Below, piece by piece: positions 1 to 6,520 of a stretch of DNA of 10,913 nt. Where the stretch lies: positions 1 through 10,913 of the forward strand of contig JBEBBO010000151.1 of assembly GCA_041158345.1 (NCBI GenBank), in the 5' to 3' direction. Positions within the stretch are counted from its first letter, which is position 1; each line of letters opens with the position of its first letter. The notes beneath the pieces are model-generated. The model was not told where the DNA came from. It saw only the letters and a program-made list of their open reading frames with translations, and searched no databases. The DNA is from UBA6136 sp041158345 (GTDB lineage: Bacteria > Pseudomonadota > Gammaproteobacteria > Methylococcales > Methylococcaceae). A program made the translations under genes and the position numbers.

Positions 1-239
1 AGGACATTGCCTTTAGCGTCCTGGGAAAACCCATGCCCACACTCTTTGAGGAGGCCATTCGGCGCGCAGGCACCCAAAATGCCGTCATGATCGGAGACCA
101 GATCGGCACCGATATTCGGGGTGCACAGGCTGTTGGAATCGATTCTGCGCTCGTCACCGGCGGCGTTGCTGAACTGGCCTTCTTTACCGAAGACCTCGCC
201 TACCCCCCAACCTATCAACTCCCCAACCTCCTTCTGTAA
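1..239 (+). CDS. HAD-IIA family phosphatase, 3' end only (NagD/AraL-like)
   Basis: This is the C-terminal part of a gene that begins left of the window; it reads from base 3 to a TAA at 237-239, about 78 residues. It carries the last HAD motif, MIGDQIGTDIRGAQ, whose acidic residues hold the catalytic magnesium, followed by GIDSALVTGGV, which is typical of the HAD-IIA (NagD, AraL, phosphoglycolate phosphatase) subfamily. The preceding GKPMPTLFEEAI matches the conserved GKP segment that supplies the catalytic lysine. The ending PPTYQLPNLL is also common in this subfamily. Members are soluble cytoplasmic phosphatases acting on small phosphorylated metabolites; the substrate cannot be told from this fragment. 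It lies 112 bases upstream of adk on the same strand, and I see no clear terminator between them. Family assignment is firm; the exact function is unknown. Confidence 0.85.
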   Translation, partial: DIAFSVLGKPMPTLFEEAIRRAGTQNAVMIGDQIGTDIRGAQAVGIDSALVTGGVAELAFFTEDLAYPPTYQLPNLLL

Positions 240-322
240 TCCCTCGACTGCACCCCACGGAGGCTTGGCCCAAACCCGACGAATGGCAGCCTATGGGCAG
301 CCCCCCCTGAATATGCGAAAAT

Positions 323-343
323 CGCGTCATTTTTTACGCGGAG
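323..343 (+). promoter_or_regulatory. Small hairpin and Shine-Dalgarno site before adk
   Basis: CGCGT (323-327) and ACGCG (336-340) can pair around an eight-base T-rich loop. The stem ends on the first G of the GGAG at 340-343, which sits eight bases before the adk ATG at 352. This site decides the adk start. The stem is only 5 bp, so any effect on ribosome access would be mild. The rest of 240-351 has a seven-base direct repeat, GGCAGCC, at 285-291 and 296-302. I see no convincing -35/-10 pair there. Confidence 0.35.
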
Positions 344-351
344 ACGTTGCG

Positions 352-1005
352 ATGCGAGTCATCCTCCTTGGTGCGCCGGGTTCGGGCAAAGGCACTCAAG
401 CACAGGCCATCACCGAGAAGTTCGATATCCCCCAAATTTCCACCGGCGACATGTTGCGCGCCGCCGTCCGGGATGGCACGGAATTGGGTCTTGCCGCCAA
501 AAAGATCATGGATGCCGGTCTTTTGGTGTCCGATGACATCATCCTCGGCCTGATCAAGGAGCGCATCACGGCAGCAGATTGCCGCAATGGATTCCTTCTG
601 GATGGTTTTCCAAGGACTATTGCGCAGGCCGACGGACTTGAGGCTCTGGCGATCACGATCGATGTGGTGATTGAATTCGTCGTCGACGATGAAGAGATCG
701 TCCGCCGCATGAGTGGCCGCCGCGTTCACCCGGCCTCCGGTCGCTCGTATCATGTCGTTTTCAACCCCCCCAAGACGGAAGGCATCGATGATCTGACCGG
801 CGAAGCACTGATTCAGCGCGACGACGACAGCGAAGCCACGGTGCGCAAGAGGCTAACGGTCTATCATGACCAGACCAAACCCCTGGTGGGTTATTACCAA
901 ACCAAGGCCGAACAGGGATCTGTGCGGTTTGCCAGCATCAATGGCATCGGCAGTGTGGACGCCATTACCCAGACGCTTTTCGAAGTTCTGGACGCCGCCC
1001 ACTGA
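352..1005 (+). CDS. adk: Adenylate kinase
   Basis: The 217-residue protein catalyses ATP + AMP = 2 ADP in the cytoplasm and balances the adenylate pool. The P-loop GAPGSGKGT lies at residues 7-15. The AMP-binding domain contains ISTGDMLRAAV (29-39), and DGFPRT (84-89) supplies the substrate-binding arginine. The LID domain (about 122-159) is the long type, GRRVHPASGRSYH followed by FNPPK. It lacks the zinc-binding cysteines found in Gram-positive and some other enzymes. The ending RKRLTVYHDQT..GYY is also typical. The length fits the family (E. coli, 214 residues). The reading frame is open upstream to base 121, but MRVILLGAPG is the standard N-terminus and GGAG stands eight bases before this ATG, so this start is preferred. 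leuC follows after 48 bases with no visible terminator, so read-through is likely. Confidence 0.97.
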   Translation: MRVILLGAPGSGKGTQAQAITEKFDIPQISTGDMLRAAVRDGTELGLAAKKIMDAGLLVSDDIILGLIKERITAADCRNGFLLDGFPRTIAQADGLEALAITIDVVIEFVVDDEEIVRRMSGRRVHPASGRSYHVVFNPPKTEGIDDLTGEALIQRDDDSEATVRKRLTVYHDQTKPLVGYYQTKAEQGSVRFASINGIGSVDAITQTLFEVLDAAH

Positions 1006-1053
1006 GACGGCCCGATTCCTTATCCTCCAATACCTTACCGAGACCTGACGCCT

Positions 1054-2769
1054 ATGGCCGGCAAAACCCTCTATGACAAACTGTGGGACGCGCACGTCGT
1101 GTGCACCGAACCGGATGGTTCCGCCCTGATCTACGTCGATCGGCAACTGTTGCACGAAGTCACATCCCCGCAGGCCTTTGAAGGCCTGAGACTGTCCGGA
1201 CGCAAAGTCTGGCGCAAGGGCGCCAATCTCGCGACCGCGGACCATAACGTCCCGACCAAGGACCGCGCAAAAGGCATCGCAGATCCCATTGCCAAACTCC
1301 AGATCGAAACCCTGGACCGCAATTGTGCAGAATTCGGGATTCTGGAATTCGCCATGGGCGACATTCGCCAAGGCGTTGTCCACGTCATGGGCCCTGAACA
1401 GGGCGCCACGCTGCCCGGCATGACCATTGTTTGTGGTGACTCCCATACGGCCACCCATGGCGCCTTTGGAGCGCTGGCCTTCGGCATTGGGACCTCGGAA
1501 GTCGAGCATGCGCTGGCCACCCAGTGTCTGGTGCAAAGAAAGTCAAAAACCATGCTGGTCAAGGTCGAGGGGACTCTCGGCGCCGGCGTCACGGCGAAAG
1601 ACATCATTTTGGCTGTCATCGGCCGAATTGGAACTGCGGGCGGCACGGGTTACACCATCGAATTCGCAGGTTCCGCCATCCGTAGCCTGACGATGGAAGG
1701 ACGGATGACGCTCTGCAATATGGCCATTGAAGGCGGCGCCCGTGCTGGCCTTGTGGCGGTGGATGACACCACCATCAATTATCTAAAGGGTCGACCGATG
1801 GCCCCTACCGGGCGCCTTTGGGACGAAGCTATCTTGAACTGGAAGGATCTCAAGAGCGATGCGGATGCCACCTTTGATGCCGTCATCGAATTGGCCGCCG
1901 CAGAGATCCAGCCGCAGGTCAGCTGGGGTACCTCGCCCGAAATGGTGCTACCAATCGGTGCCAAAGTCCCGGATCCCGCTCAGGAAAAAGACGCGGTGAA
2001 GCGAGATGGAATGACGCGGGCACTTCAGTACATGGGACTCAAGGCGGGCACACCGATCAACGAGATCTCGCTCGACAAGGTCTTTATCGGATCCTGCACC
2101 AATGGCCGCATCGAGGATTTGCGGGCTGCCGCAGAAGTTGCCAAGGGCCGCAAGGTCGCCAGCAACATCAAGCTGGCCATGGTGGTTCCAGGCTCCGGAC
2201 TGGTGAAGCAGCAGGCGGAAGATGAAGGCCTCGACAAGATCTTCGTTGCCGCAGGCTTTGAATGGCGCGATCCTGGCTGTTCGATGTGTCTTGCCATGAA
2301 TGCGGACCGACTGGAATCCGGCGAACGCTGCGCCTCAACGTCCAATCGCAACTTCGAAGGCCGACAAGGCTTTGGTGGCCGCACCCATCTGGTCAGTCCC
2401 GCGATGGCCGCTGCAGCGGCGGTTACCGGTCACTTCATTGACGTGAGAACACTTAAACCGGCCAGCCCCGAAAAGGCGGCCGCTGTGGCTCCGGCAAAAC
2501 CCGCAGCCCAGGCCGCAGCACCGGTGGTCACCCCCGAACCACCTAAAACCCCTGCCACCACAGCCGTTAAAAAATCGGCGCCCAAGGCGAAGAGTGAAAC
2601 GCAAACGGCTTCACCCAGCGTAGCCGCCACAGAAGCCAAGGCCCCAAAGCCGAGAGTTCCGGTCAAGAAGGCAGCGGCTGAAAAGAAAGCCCCCGCGACC
2701 GCAAACCCCAAGAAACCAGGACCCCGCCCGGCGGGATCAACCTTGCGTAAGAGGTCACCCAAGTCATGA
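1054..2769 (+). CDS. leuC: 3-isopropylmalate dehydratase large subunit with a basic Lys/Ala/Pro-rich C-terminal extension
   Basis: LeuC pairs with LeuD to isomerise 2-isopropylmalate to 3-isopropylmalate in leucine synthesis, using a 4Fe-4S cluster. The protein is 571 residues; the family is normally about 465-470. The N-terminus MAGKTLYDKLWDAHVV is standard. Other family segments are TADHNVPT (61-68), GDSHTATHGAFGALAFGIGT (128-147) and the cluster ligands Cys348 (FIGSCTNGRIEDL), Cys409 and Cys412 (DPGCSMCLAMN). GRQGFGGRTHLVSPAMAAAAA (437-457) marks the usual end of the domain, and VTGHFIDVRTL finishes it near residue 467. From about 468 to 571 the chain becomes a Lys/Ala/Pro/Ser/Thr tail of low complexity. 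All catalytic elements are intact, so enzyme function is expected. The Shine-Dalgarno site is weak (GAGACC region before 1054), consistent with read-through from adk. The stop TGA overlaps the leuD ATG (ATGA at 2766-2769), implying translational coupling. Confidence 0.96.
   Translation: MAGKTLYDKLWDAHVVCTEPDGSALIYVDRQLLHEVTSPQAFEGLRLSGRKVWRKGANLATADHNVPTKDRAKGIADPIAKLQIETLDRNCAEFGILEFAMGDIRQGVVHVMGPEQGATLPGMTIVCGDSHTATHGAFGALAFGIGTSEVEHALATQCLVQRKSKTMLVKVEGTLGAGVTAKDIILAVIGRIGTAGGTGYTIEFAGSAIRSLTMEGRMTLCNMAIEGGARAGLVAVDDTTINYLKGRPMAPTGRLWDEAILNWKDLKSDADATFDAVIELAAAEIQPQVSWGTSPEMVLPIGAKVPDPAQEKDAVKRDGMTRALQYMGLKAGTPINEISLDKVFIGSCTNGRIEDLRAAAEVAKGRKVASNIKLAMVVPGSGLVKQQAEDEGLDKIFVAAGFEWRDPGCSMCLAMNADRLESGERCASTSNRNFEGRQGFGGRTHLVSPAMAAAAAVTGHFIDVRTLKPASPEKAAAVAPAKPAAQAAAPVVTPEPPKTPATTAVKKSAPKAKSETQTASPSVAATEAKAPKPRVPVKKAAAEKKAPATANPKKPGPRPAGSTLRKRSPKS
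2452..2766 (+). other. Coding segment for the basic disordered tail of LeuC
   Basis: This part of leuC encodes residues 467-571. By my count the tail has about 27 Ala, 20 Pro, 18 Lys and 4 Arg, with only five Glu and no Asp, giving a net charge near +17. It has no Cys, Trp, Tyr, Phe or His and only one Leu after residue 467, so it should be unfolded. Short motifs such as AAPVV, KKSAPKAK, KAPKP, VKKAAAEKKAP and PKKPGPRP recall the C-terminal tails of AlgP/PhaF-type and histone-H1-like proteins. The DNA uses mixed codons (both AAA and AAG for Lys, several Ala codons) and is not a tandem repeat, so it is not a fresh slippage product. It stays in frame to the leuD junction, which argues against a lost stop codon or a sequencing frameshift. 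Confidence 0.85.
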
Positions 2770-3410
2770 GATCCTTCCGTTACATCAATTCTCGGGTCAT
2801 CCCACTGGATCGCGCCAATGTGGATACGGATGCCATCATCCCGAAGCAGTTCCTCAAGTCGATCAAGCGCAGTGGCTTTGGCGTCTACCTGTTTGACGAG
2901 TGGCGTTACCTCGATCGGGGTGAGCCGGACATGGACTGCACCCATCGACCGCGCAACCCTGATTTTGTCCTCAACAAGCCGTCAGCTTACCGGGCCCGAA
3001 TTCTTTTGACCCGGGAAAACTTTGGCTGCGGTTCGTCGCGTGAACATGCCCCATGGGCCCTCGAAGATTACGGTTTTCGGGTACTTATCGCGCCCAGCTT
3101 TGCGGATATTTTCTACAACAACTGTTTCAAGAACGGGATCTTGCCGATCGTTCTGGACAGCGCCACCGTAGACCATCTATTTCAGGAGGCTGCTGGCATT
3201 GGTTATCAGATCGAAGTTGATCTGCCGAGCCAGACCATCACCACAAAGTTCGGCGAGAAAATCCATTTCGAGATCGAACCCACGCGCAAGCACCGCCTGC
3301 TCAACGGGCTCGATGATATTGGTCTGACGCTCCAGCGTGCGGAAGACATTTCAGCCTATGAGGCTCGCCGCAAAAAAGAAGCCCCCTGGCTCTTCAGCGA
3401 CGTCGCCTGA
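2766..3410 (+). CDS. leuD: 3-isopropylmalate dehydratase small subunit
   Basis: LeuD supplies the swivelling domain that closes over the active site of LeuC in isopropylmalate isomerase. The 214-residue length is normal for the long proteobacterial form. Family signatures are NVDTDAIIPKQFLK (18-31), TRENFGCGSSREHAPWAL (82-99) and APSFADIFYNNCFKNGILP (109-127), which contains the residues facing the substrate. The start overlaps the leuC stop by the ATGA arrangement. GAGG at 2751-2754, inside the last codons of the LeuC tail, stands 11 bases before the ATG, a slightly long spacing. Translation therefore probably depends on ribosomes finishing LeuC, which would help keep the two subunits in step. 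A strong hairpin starts about 20 bases after its TGA. Confidence 0.97.
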   Translation: MRSFRYINSRVIPLDRANVDTDAIIPKQFLKSIKRSGFGVYLFDEWRYLDRGEPDMDCTHRPRNPDFVLNKPSAYRARILLTRENFGCGSSREHAPWALEDYGFRVLIAPSFADIFYNNCFKNGILPIVLDSATVDHLFQEAAGIGYQIEVDLPSQTITTKFGEKIHFEIEPTRKHRLLNGLDDIGLTLQRAEDISAYEARRKKEAPWLFSDVA

Positions 3411-3430
3411 AGCCCCATTGAAACTGACCG

Positions 3431-3458
3431 TGATCCGGGCGCCAAAGCGCCCGGATCA
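3431..3458 (+). terminator. 12-bp GC-rich hairpin after leuD, possible weak or partial terminator
   Basis: TGATCCGGGCGC (3431-3442) pairs perfectly with GCGCCCGGATCA (3447-3458) around the loop CAAA. The stem is very stable. What follows is CCCCCTTGTTCCTTTCC-like pyrimidine-rich sequence rather than a clean run of Ts, so intrinsic termination may be incomplete. It could instead protect the 3' end of the leuCD message. It separates leuCD from leuB-asd. Confidence 0.55.
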
Positions 3459-3485
3459 TCCCCCTTGTTCCTTTCCACCCCCCTC

Positions 3486-3548
3486 GGATAGCAAAGACCG
3501 ATAGGAGAAGCGAGAATTAGGGCGCCTCACCAGTGCGCCGTGCTATCC
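3486..3548 (+). promoter_or_regulatory. Structured leader before leuB (nested inverted repeats)
   Basis: The stretch 3459-3583 between the leuD hairpin and leuB has no gene. An exact inverted repeat, GGATAGCA (3486-3493) and TGCTATCC (3541-3548), encloses a smaller one, GGCGC (3521-3525) and GCGCC (3535-3539). Inside the large loop is AGGAG at 3503-3507, a ribosome-site-like motif with no usable start codon after it. The pentamer GATAG occurs three times (3487, 3500, 3559). A poor promoter candidate, TTGTTC at 3465-3470, has ATAGCA 17 bases downstream. I do not recognise a known riboswitch, T-box or leucine-rich leader peptide. It may be a leuB 5' leader; function is inferred only from the pairing. 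Confidence 0.3.
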
Positions 3549-3578
3549 CTCCCCGCCTGATAGGTTCGGGGCTCTCGC

Positions 3579-3587
3579 ATGACATGA
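3579..3587 (+). other. Possible two-codon ORF (Met-Thr-stop) overlapping the leuB start
   Basis: The sequence ATGACATGATGACC holds three ATGs, at 3579, 3584 and 3587. The first opens a two-codon frame, ATG ACA TGA, whose stop at 3585-3587 overlaps both leuB start candidates. GGGG at 3568-3571 is seven bases before the first ATG, a better spacing than it has for leuB itself (12 or 15 bases). Ribosomes could begin at 3579, stop at once and restart at leuB. This may be chance. Confidence 0.25.
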
Positions 3588-4666
3588 TGACCAAAAAAAT
3601 TGCCGTATTGCCCGGTGACGGAATCGGGACTGAAATCGTTGCTGAAGCACTCAAGGTGCTGGATGTCCTCAAGAGTGACTATGGCCTTCAGGTTGAAACC
3701 GAAGAGGCGCTGATTGGCGGCGCGGCCTATGATGCCACGGGCACCCCATTCCCCGAGGCCACACTGAAAGTCTGCGCCGCAGCCGACTCGGTCCTTTTAG
3801 GTGCCGTCGGCGGCCCGAAATGGGAACCCCTCGACTACTCGGTTCGCCCTGAACGTGGACTTTTGGGCCTTCGCGCGGAGTTGGAACTCTTTGCCAACCT
3901 CCGCCCCGCCCTGCTCTACCCTCAGCTGGTAGCGGCCTCGACCCTCAAACCTGAGGTCGTTTCAGGCCTCGATATCATGATTATCCGCGAACTCACTGGC
4001 GGCATTTATTTCGGCAAGCCCCGGGGACGCCGCGTCAATGAACAGGGTGAGCGCGAAGGCTTCAACACCCTGATTTACTCGGAATCAGAAATTCGCCGTA
4101 TCGGCCACATTGCCTTCCAGACCGCGCAAAAGCGAAACAAGAAACTGTGCTCGGTCGACAAGGCCAATGTCCTTGAATGCACCGAACTGTGGCGTGAAAT
4201 CATGATCGAAGTCTCCAAGGACTATCCGGACGTTGAACTCAGCCACATGTACGTCGATAACGCCGCCATGCAGTTGGTTCGAGCGCCCAAGCAATTCGAT
4301 GTCATGGTGACCGAAAACATGTTCGGCGACATTCTTTCAGACTGCGCCGCCATGCTGACAGGCTCGATCGGCATGTTGCCCTCGGCCTCGCTCGACAAGA
4401 ACGGCAAGGGGATGTACGAACCCATTCATGGCTCAGCCCCCGACATCAGCGGCAAAGGCATCGCCAACCCAATCGCCACCATTCTGTCCGTCGCCATGAT
4501 GCTCCGTCACAGCTTCAATGATGCCGAAAATGCAGATCGCGTTGAAAAAGCCGTCATTCAGTCGCTGGATGCAGGCTACCGCACCGCAGATATCTACTCG
4601 GAAGGGACCCGCAAAGTCGGTACCCAGGAAATGGGTGCGGCAATCATTGCGGCACTGCGCGGCTAG
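3584..4666 (+). CDS. leuB: 3-isopropylmalate dehydrogenase
   Basis: LeuB oxidises and decarboxylates 3-isopropylmalate with NAD to give the keto acid precursor of leucine; it works as a cytoplasmic homodimer. With this start the protein is 360 residues, normal for the family. GDGIG lies at 11-15. The substrate segment RELTGGIYFG is at 135-144. The catalytic lysine is Lys193 (SVDKANVL), and the metal-binding aspartates are Asp225, Asp249 and Asp253. The signature NMFGDILSDCAAMLTGSIGM spans 245-264. The NAD loop EPIHGSAPDISGKGIANP (279-296) has the Asp287 seen in NAD-specific enzymes. The frame is open back to a GTG at 3533, but that extension is not family-like. ATG 3587 (MTKKIAVLPG) is an equally good start. 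Shine-Dalgarno pairing is weak for both. It is separated from leuD by a hairpin and structured leader, and followed 12 bases later by asd. Confidence 0.96.
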   Translation: MMTKKIAVLPGDGIGTEIVAEALKVLDVLKSDYGLQVETEEALIGGAAYDATGTPFPEATLKVCAAADSVLLGAVGGPKWEPLDYSVRPERGLLGLRAELELFANLRPALLYPQLVAASTLKPEVVSGLDIMIIRELTGGIYFGKPRGRRVNEQGEREGFNTLIYSESEIRRIGHIAFQTAQKRNKKLCSVDKANVLECTELWREIMIEVSKDYPDVELSHMYVDNAAMQLVRAPKQFDVMVTENMFGDILSDCAAMLTGSIGMLPSASLDKNGKGMYEPIHGSAPDISGKGIANPIATILSVAMMLRHSFNDAENADRVEKAVIQSLDAGYRTADIYSEGTRKVGTQEMGAAIIAALRG

Positions 4667-4669
4667 GAG
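4665..4669 (+). promoter_or_regulatory. Ribosome binding site of asd overlapping the leuB stop
   Basis: AGGAG begins within the TAG stop codon of leuB (4664-4666) and lies nine bases before the asd ATG at 4679. It fixes the asd start and suggests leuB and asd are translated from one message. Confidence 0.75.
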
Positions 4670-4678
4670 CTTCAACGC

Positions 4679-5698
4679 ATGAGAACCTTCAACGTAGCCG
4701 TCCTCGGTGCGACAGGCGCGGTCGGTGAAACGATGCTGGAAATTCTGGAACAGCGGAATTTCCCCGTCGGCCAGGTCTTCCCGCTGGCAAGCAGCCGCTC
4801 TGCCGGGCAGACGGTGTCCTTTCGGGGTGAGGAACTGACTGTCCTCGATGTCGAAAACTTCGATTTCAGTCAGGCCGAAATCGGTCTTTTCTCCGCGGGT
4901 GCCTCGGTTTCTGAGGTTTATGGTCCAAAAGCCGCAGCCGAGGGCTGTGTCGTCATCGACAACACCTCCCGTTTCCGTTACGAAGACGATATTCCTCTCG
5001 TCGTGCCGGAAGTGAATCCGGAGGCCATCGCCGACTATCGAAATCGCGGGATCATTGCCAATCCGAATTGCTCGACCATTCAGATGCTGGTGGCGCTCAA
5101 ACCGATCCATGATGCGGTCGGCATCGAGCGTATCAATGTCTGCACCTATCAGGCCGTTTCCGGAACGGGCAAGAAAGCCATCGAGGAACTCGCCAATCAG
5201 ACGACACAGCTTCTGAGCGGCAAGCCTGTCACTCCTTCGGTCTACCCCAAGCAGATCGCCTTCAATGTCCTCCCACAGATCGACGTCTTCCTTGACAATG
5301 GATACACCAAGGAAGAAATGAAGATGGTCTGGGAGACCCGAAAGATCATGGGTGACGAGCGCATCGAGGTCAATCCGACCGCCGTGCGTGTTCCCGTGTT
5401 CTATGGCCATTCAGAGGCGGTTCACATCGAGACGCGCGAGAAAATCACCGCCGAAGACGCCAAGGTCCTTCTCAGCAAGGCGCCCGGCGTCGTGGTGGTG
5501 GACGATCGCAAGCCCGGGGGGTATCCAACGGCAGTGACGGAAAGCGCCGGCGAAGATCCCGTCTTTGTGGGACGGATCCGGGAAGACATTTCCCATCCGC
5601 AAGGCCTCGACTTATGGGTCGTGTCCGACAACATTCGCAAGGGCGCTGCCTTGAATAGTGTCCAGATTGCTGAAGTGCTGATCAGGGACTACCTGTGA
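4679..5698 (+). CDS. asd: Aspartate-semialdehyde dehydrogenase
   Basis: Asd reduces aspartyl phosphate with NADPH to aspartate semialdehyde, the branch point to lysine/diaminopimelate, threonine and methionine. The 339-residue protein has the nucleotide-binding loop GATGAVG at 10-16. The catalytic cysteine is Cys131, in ANPNCSTIQ. The AVSGTGKKA substrate loop starts near 159, and the active-site histidine is His244 (PVFYGHSEAVHIE). The ending DNIRKGAALNSVQIAE is a family signature. The sequence lacks the large insertion of the enteric Asd and looks like the shorter Asd2/USG-1-related class seen in Pseudomonas and Gram-positives. Which subclass it belongs to would need a tree. It is the last gene of the plus-strand block and ends about 40 bases before a strong terminator. 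The leuB-asd adjacency is common in proteobacteria. Confidence 0.95.
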   Translation: MRTFNVAVLGATGAVGETMLEILEQRNFPVGQVFPLASSRSAGQTVSFRGEELTVLDVENFDFSQAEIGLFSAGASVSEVYGPKAAAEGCVVIDNTSRFRYEDDIPLVVPEVNPEAIADYRNRGIIANPNCSTIQMLVALKPIHDAVGIERINVCTYQAVSGTGKKAIEELANQTTQLLSGKPVTPSVYPKQIAFNVLPQIDVFLDNGYTKEEMKMVWETRKIMGDERIEVNPTAVRVPVFYGHSEAVHIETREKITAEDAKVLLSKAPGVVVVDDRKPGGYPTAVTESAGEDPVFVGRIREDISHPQGLDLWVVSDNIRKGAALNSVQIAEVLIRDYL

Positions 5699-5734
5699 TC
5701 CGCTAAAGCCTTAGAGCCGCAGCGCATCCTCAAG

Positions 5735-5771
5735 AAACCCGTGCCTGCCCTGTGCAGGCACGGGTTTTTTT
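5735..5771 (+). terminator. Intrinsic terminator after asd, shared by the converging units
   Basis: CCCGTGCCTGC (5738-5748) pairs perfectly with GCAGGCACGGG (5754-5764) around a five-base loop. Seven Ts follow (5765-5771), and AAA at 5735-5737 can extend the stem. This is a textbook terminator for asd. The channel gene on the other strand ends at 5774, so the same hairpin is in place to stop it too. In that direction the tail reads TTTCTTG, so termination may be weaker. Confidence 0.93.
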
Positions 5772-5773
5772 GT

Positions 5774-6457
5774 TCAGTGCGCGGAATTTCGCGACTGATT
5801 TTCCATCAGATGCAGCCCCACCAGTCGGGCGACCACGACCGCGACATACATCTGACCAATCAAAGCCTCCAGAGAACAGAGCATTCCTGTAAAGGGATGG
5901 AGCGGCGTAATGTCACCGTAGCCCAGCGTTGTCAGGGTAATCAGACTGAAGTAGAGATTACCGCCGTTGCGAAGATAAAAGCTCACATCTCCCCCGCAGA
6001 GTTTCAGCGTACAGTCAAAGGCGTCCGGAATGATCAAAGACGCGAGGGTATAGAGGCTTCCGAAGAACGCGCTCACCAGAAGATAAATCGACACCGCGCC
6101 ATACAGTCGGTCGGCGGTCCGGACCCTTGGGGACAGAAAGACATGCCGTGCCATCACAAAAACGACGCGCGCAAAGAAGAGGATAAAGATGGACTCGCGG
6201 GTGAGCGCGAGCCAACGGACCCCCGGATGCATGACTTCAAACGTCCAGAGCATCAGGACCAGAAGGGCGATCACAACCGTACTCGCCACTCTTCTTTTTC
6301 GACCCGCAGACAACAAAAGCCCCGCCGTCAAAAGCCCTACACCCAGGGCCAATTCCAAAATGTCGCCCCAAAGCCCCTGCATGGTCATCAAGGGAAAAGA
6401 CACCATGTAGGCCAATTGCAGGAGAAGAAAGTTGCGATAGGTCGTGGATGGGGGCAT
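5774..6457 (-). CDS. Small potassium-selective ion channel (Ion_trans_2 type) without a regulatory domain
   Basis: The 227-residue protein is an inner-membrane channel. The selectivity filter TTLGYGD is at residues 176-182, preceded by a pore helix (about 165-176) and followed by ITPLHPFTGM. Hydrophobic segments lie near 9-27, 32-50, 57-73, 87-104, 117-143 and 186-212, suggesting six spans with the pore between the last two. The fourth span has no regular arginine ladder, so voltage sensing is unlikely. The protein ends soon after the last helix, with no RCK/TrkA-N or cyclic-nucleotide domain. Two cysteines, 149 and 154, sit in the predicted external loop before the pore. The start is ATG 6457, with GGAG five bases upstream. 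A GTG at 6496 would add 13 residues, but its GGAG directly abuts it. It lies 63 bases downstream of trmL with no terminator between, so it is probably the last gene of that unit. Confidence 0.85.
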   Translation of the reverse strand: MPPSTTYRNFLLLQLAYMVSFPLMTMQGLWGDILELALGVGLLTAGLLLSAGRKRRVASTVVIALLVLMLWTFEVMHPGVRWLALTRESIFILFFARVVFVMARHVFLSPRVRTADRLYGAVSIYLLVSAFFGSLYTLASLIIPDAFDCTLKLCGGDVSFYLRNGGNLYFSLITLTTLGYGDITPLHPFTGMLCSLEALIGQMYVAVVVARLVGLHLMENQSRNSAH

Positions 6458-6520
6458 GGCAACTCCAGATTCAGGAAGGATCGGAAGCGAAACCACCTCC
6501 GGATGGGGACTAAAGACGCC

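Noticed and set aside
121..351. N-terminal extension of the adk reading frame upstream of ATG 352
   Set aside because: The extra 77 residues overlap the end of the HAD gene in another frame and are not family-like; the standard adenylate kinase N-terminus and a good GGAG site are at 352.
853..1536. 227-codon antisense frame over adk and leuC
   Set aside because: Crosses two certain genes and shows no family motif.
2430..2945. 171-codon antisense frame opposite the LeuC tail, rich in Gly/Ala/Val/Leu/Phe, looking like a membrane protein
   Set aside because: It is what Lys/Ala/Pro codons give when read backwards; it spans the leuC-leuD junction, and both sense genes are certain.
3411..3583. 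Leucine leader peptide or T-box control before leuB
   Set aside because: No short ORF with a run of leucine codons and no T-box sequence is visible; only unclassified stems are present.
4433..5410. 325-codon antisense frame over leuB and asd
   Set aside because: Shadow of sense codons with an unnatural His/Asp/Arg-rich composition, no recognisable domain, and both sense genes are well supported.
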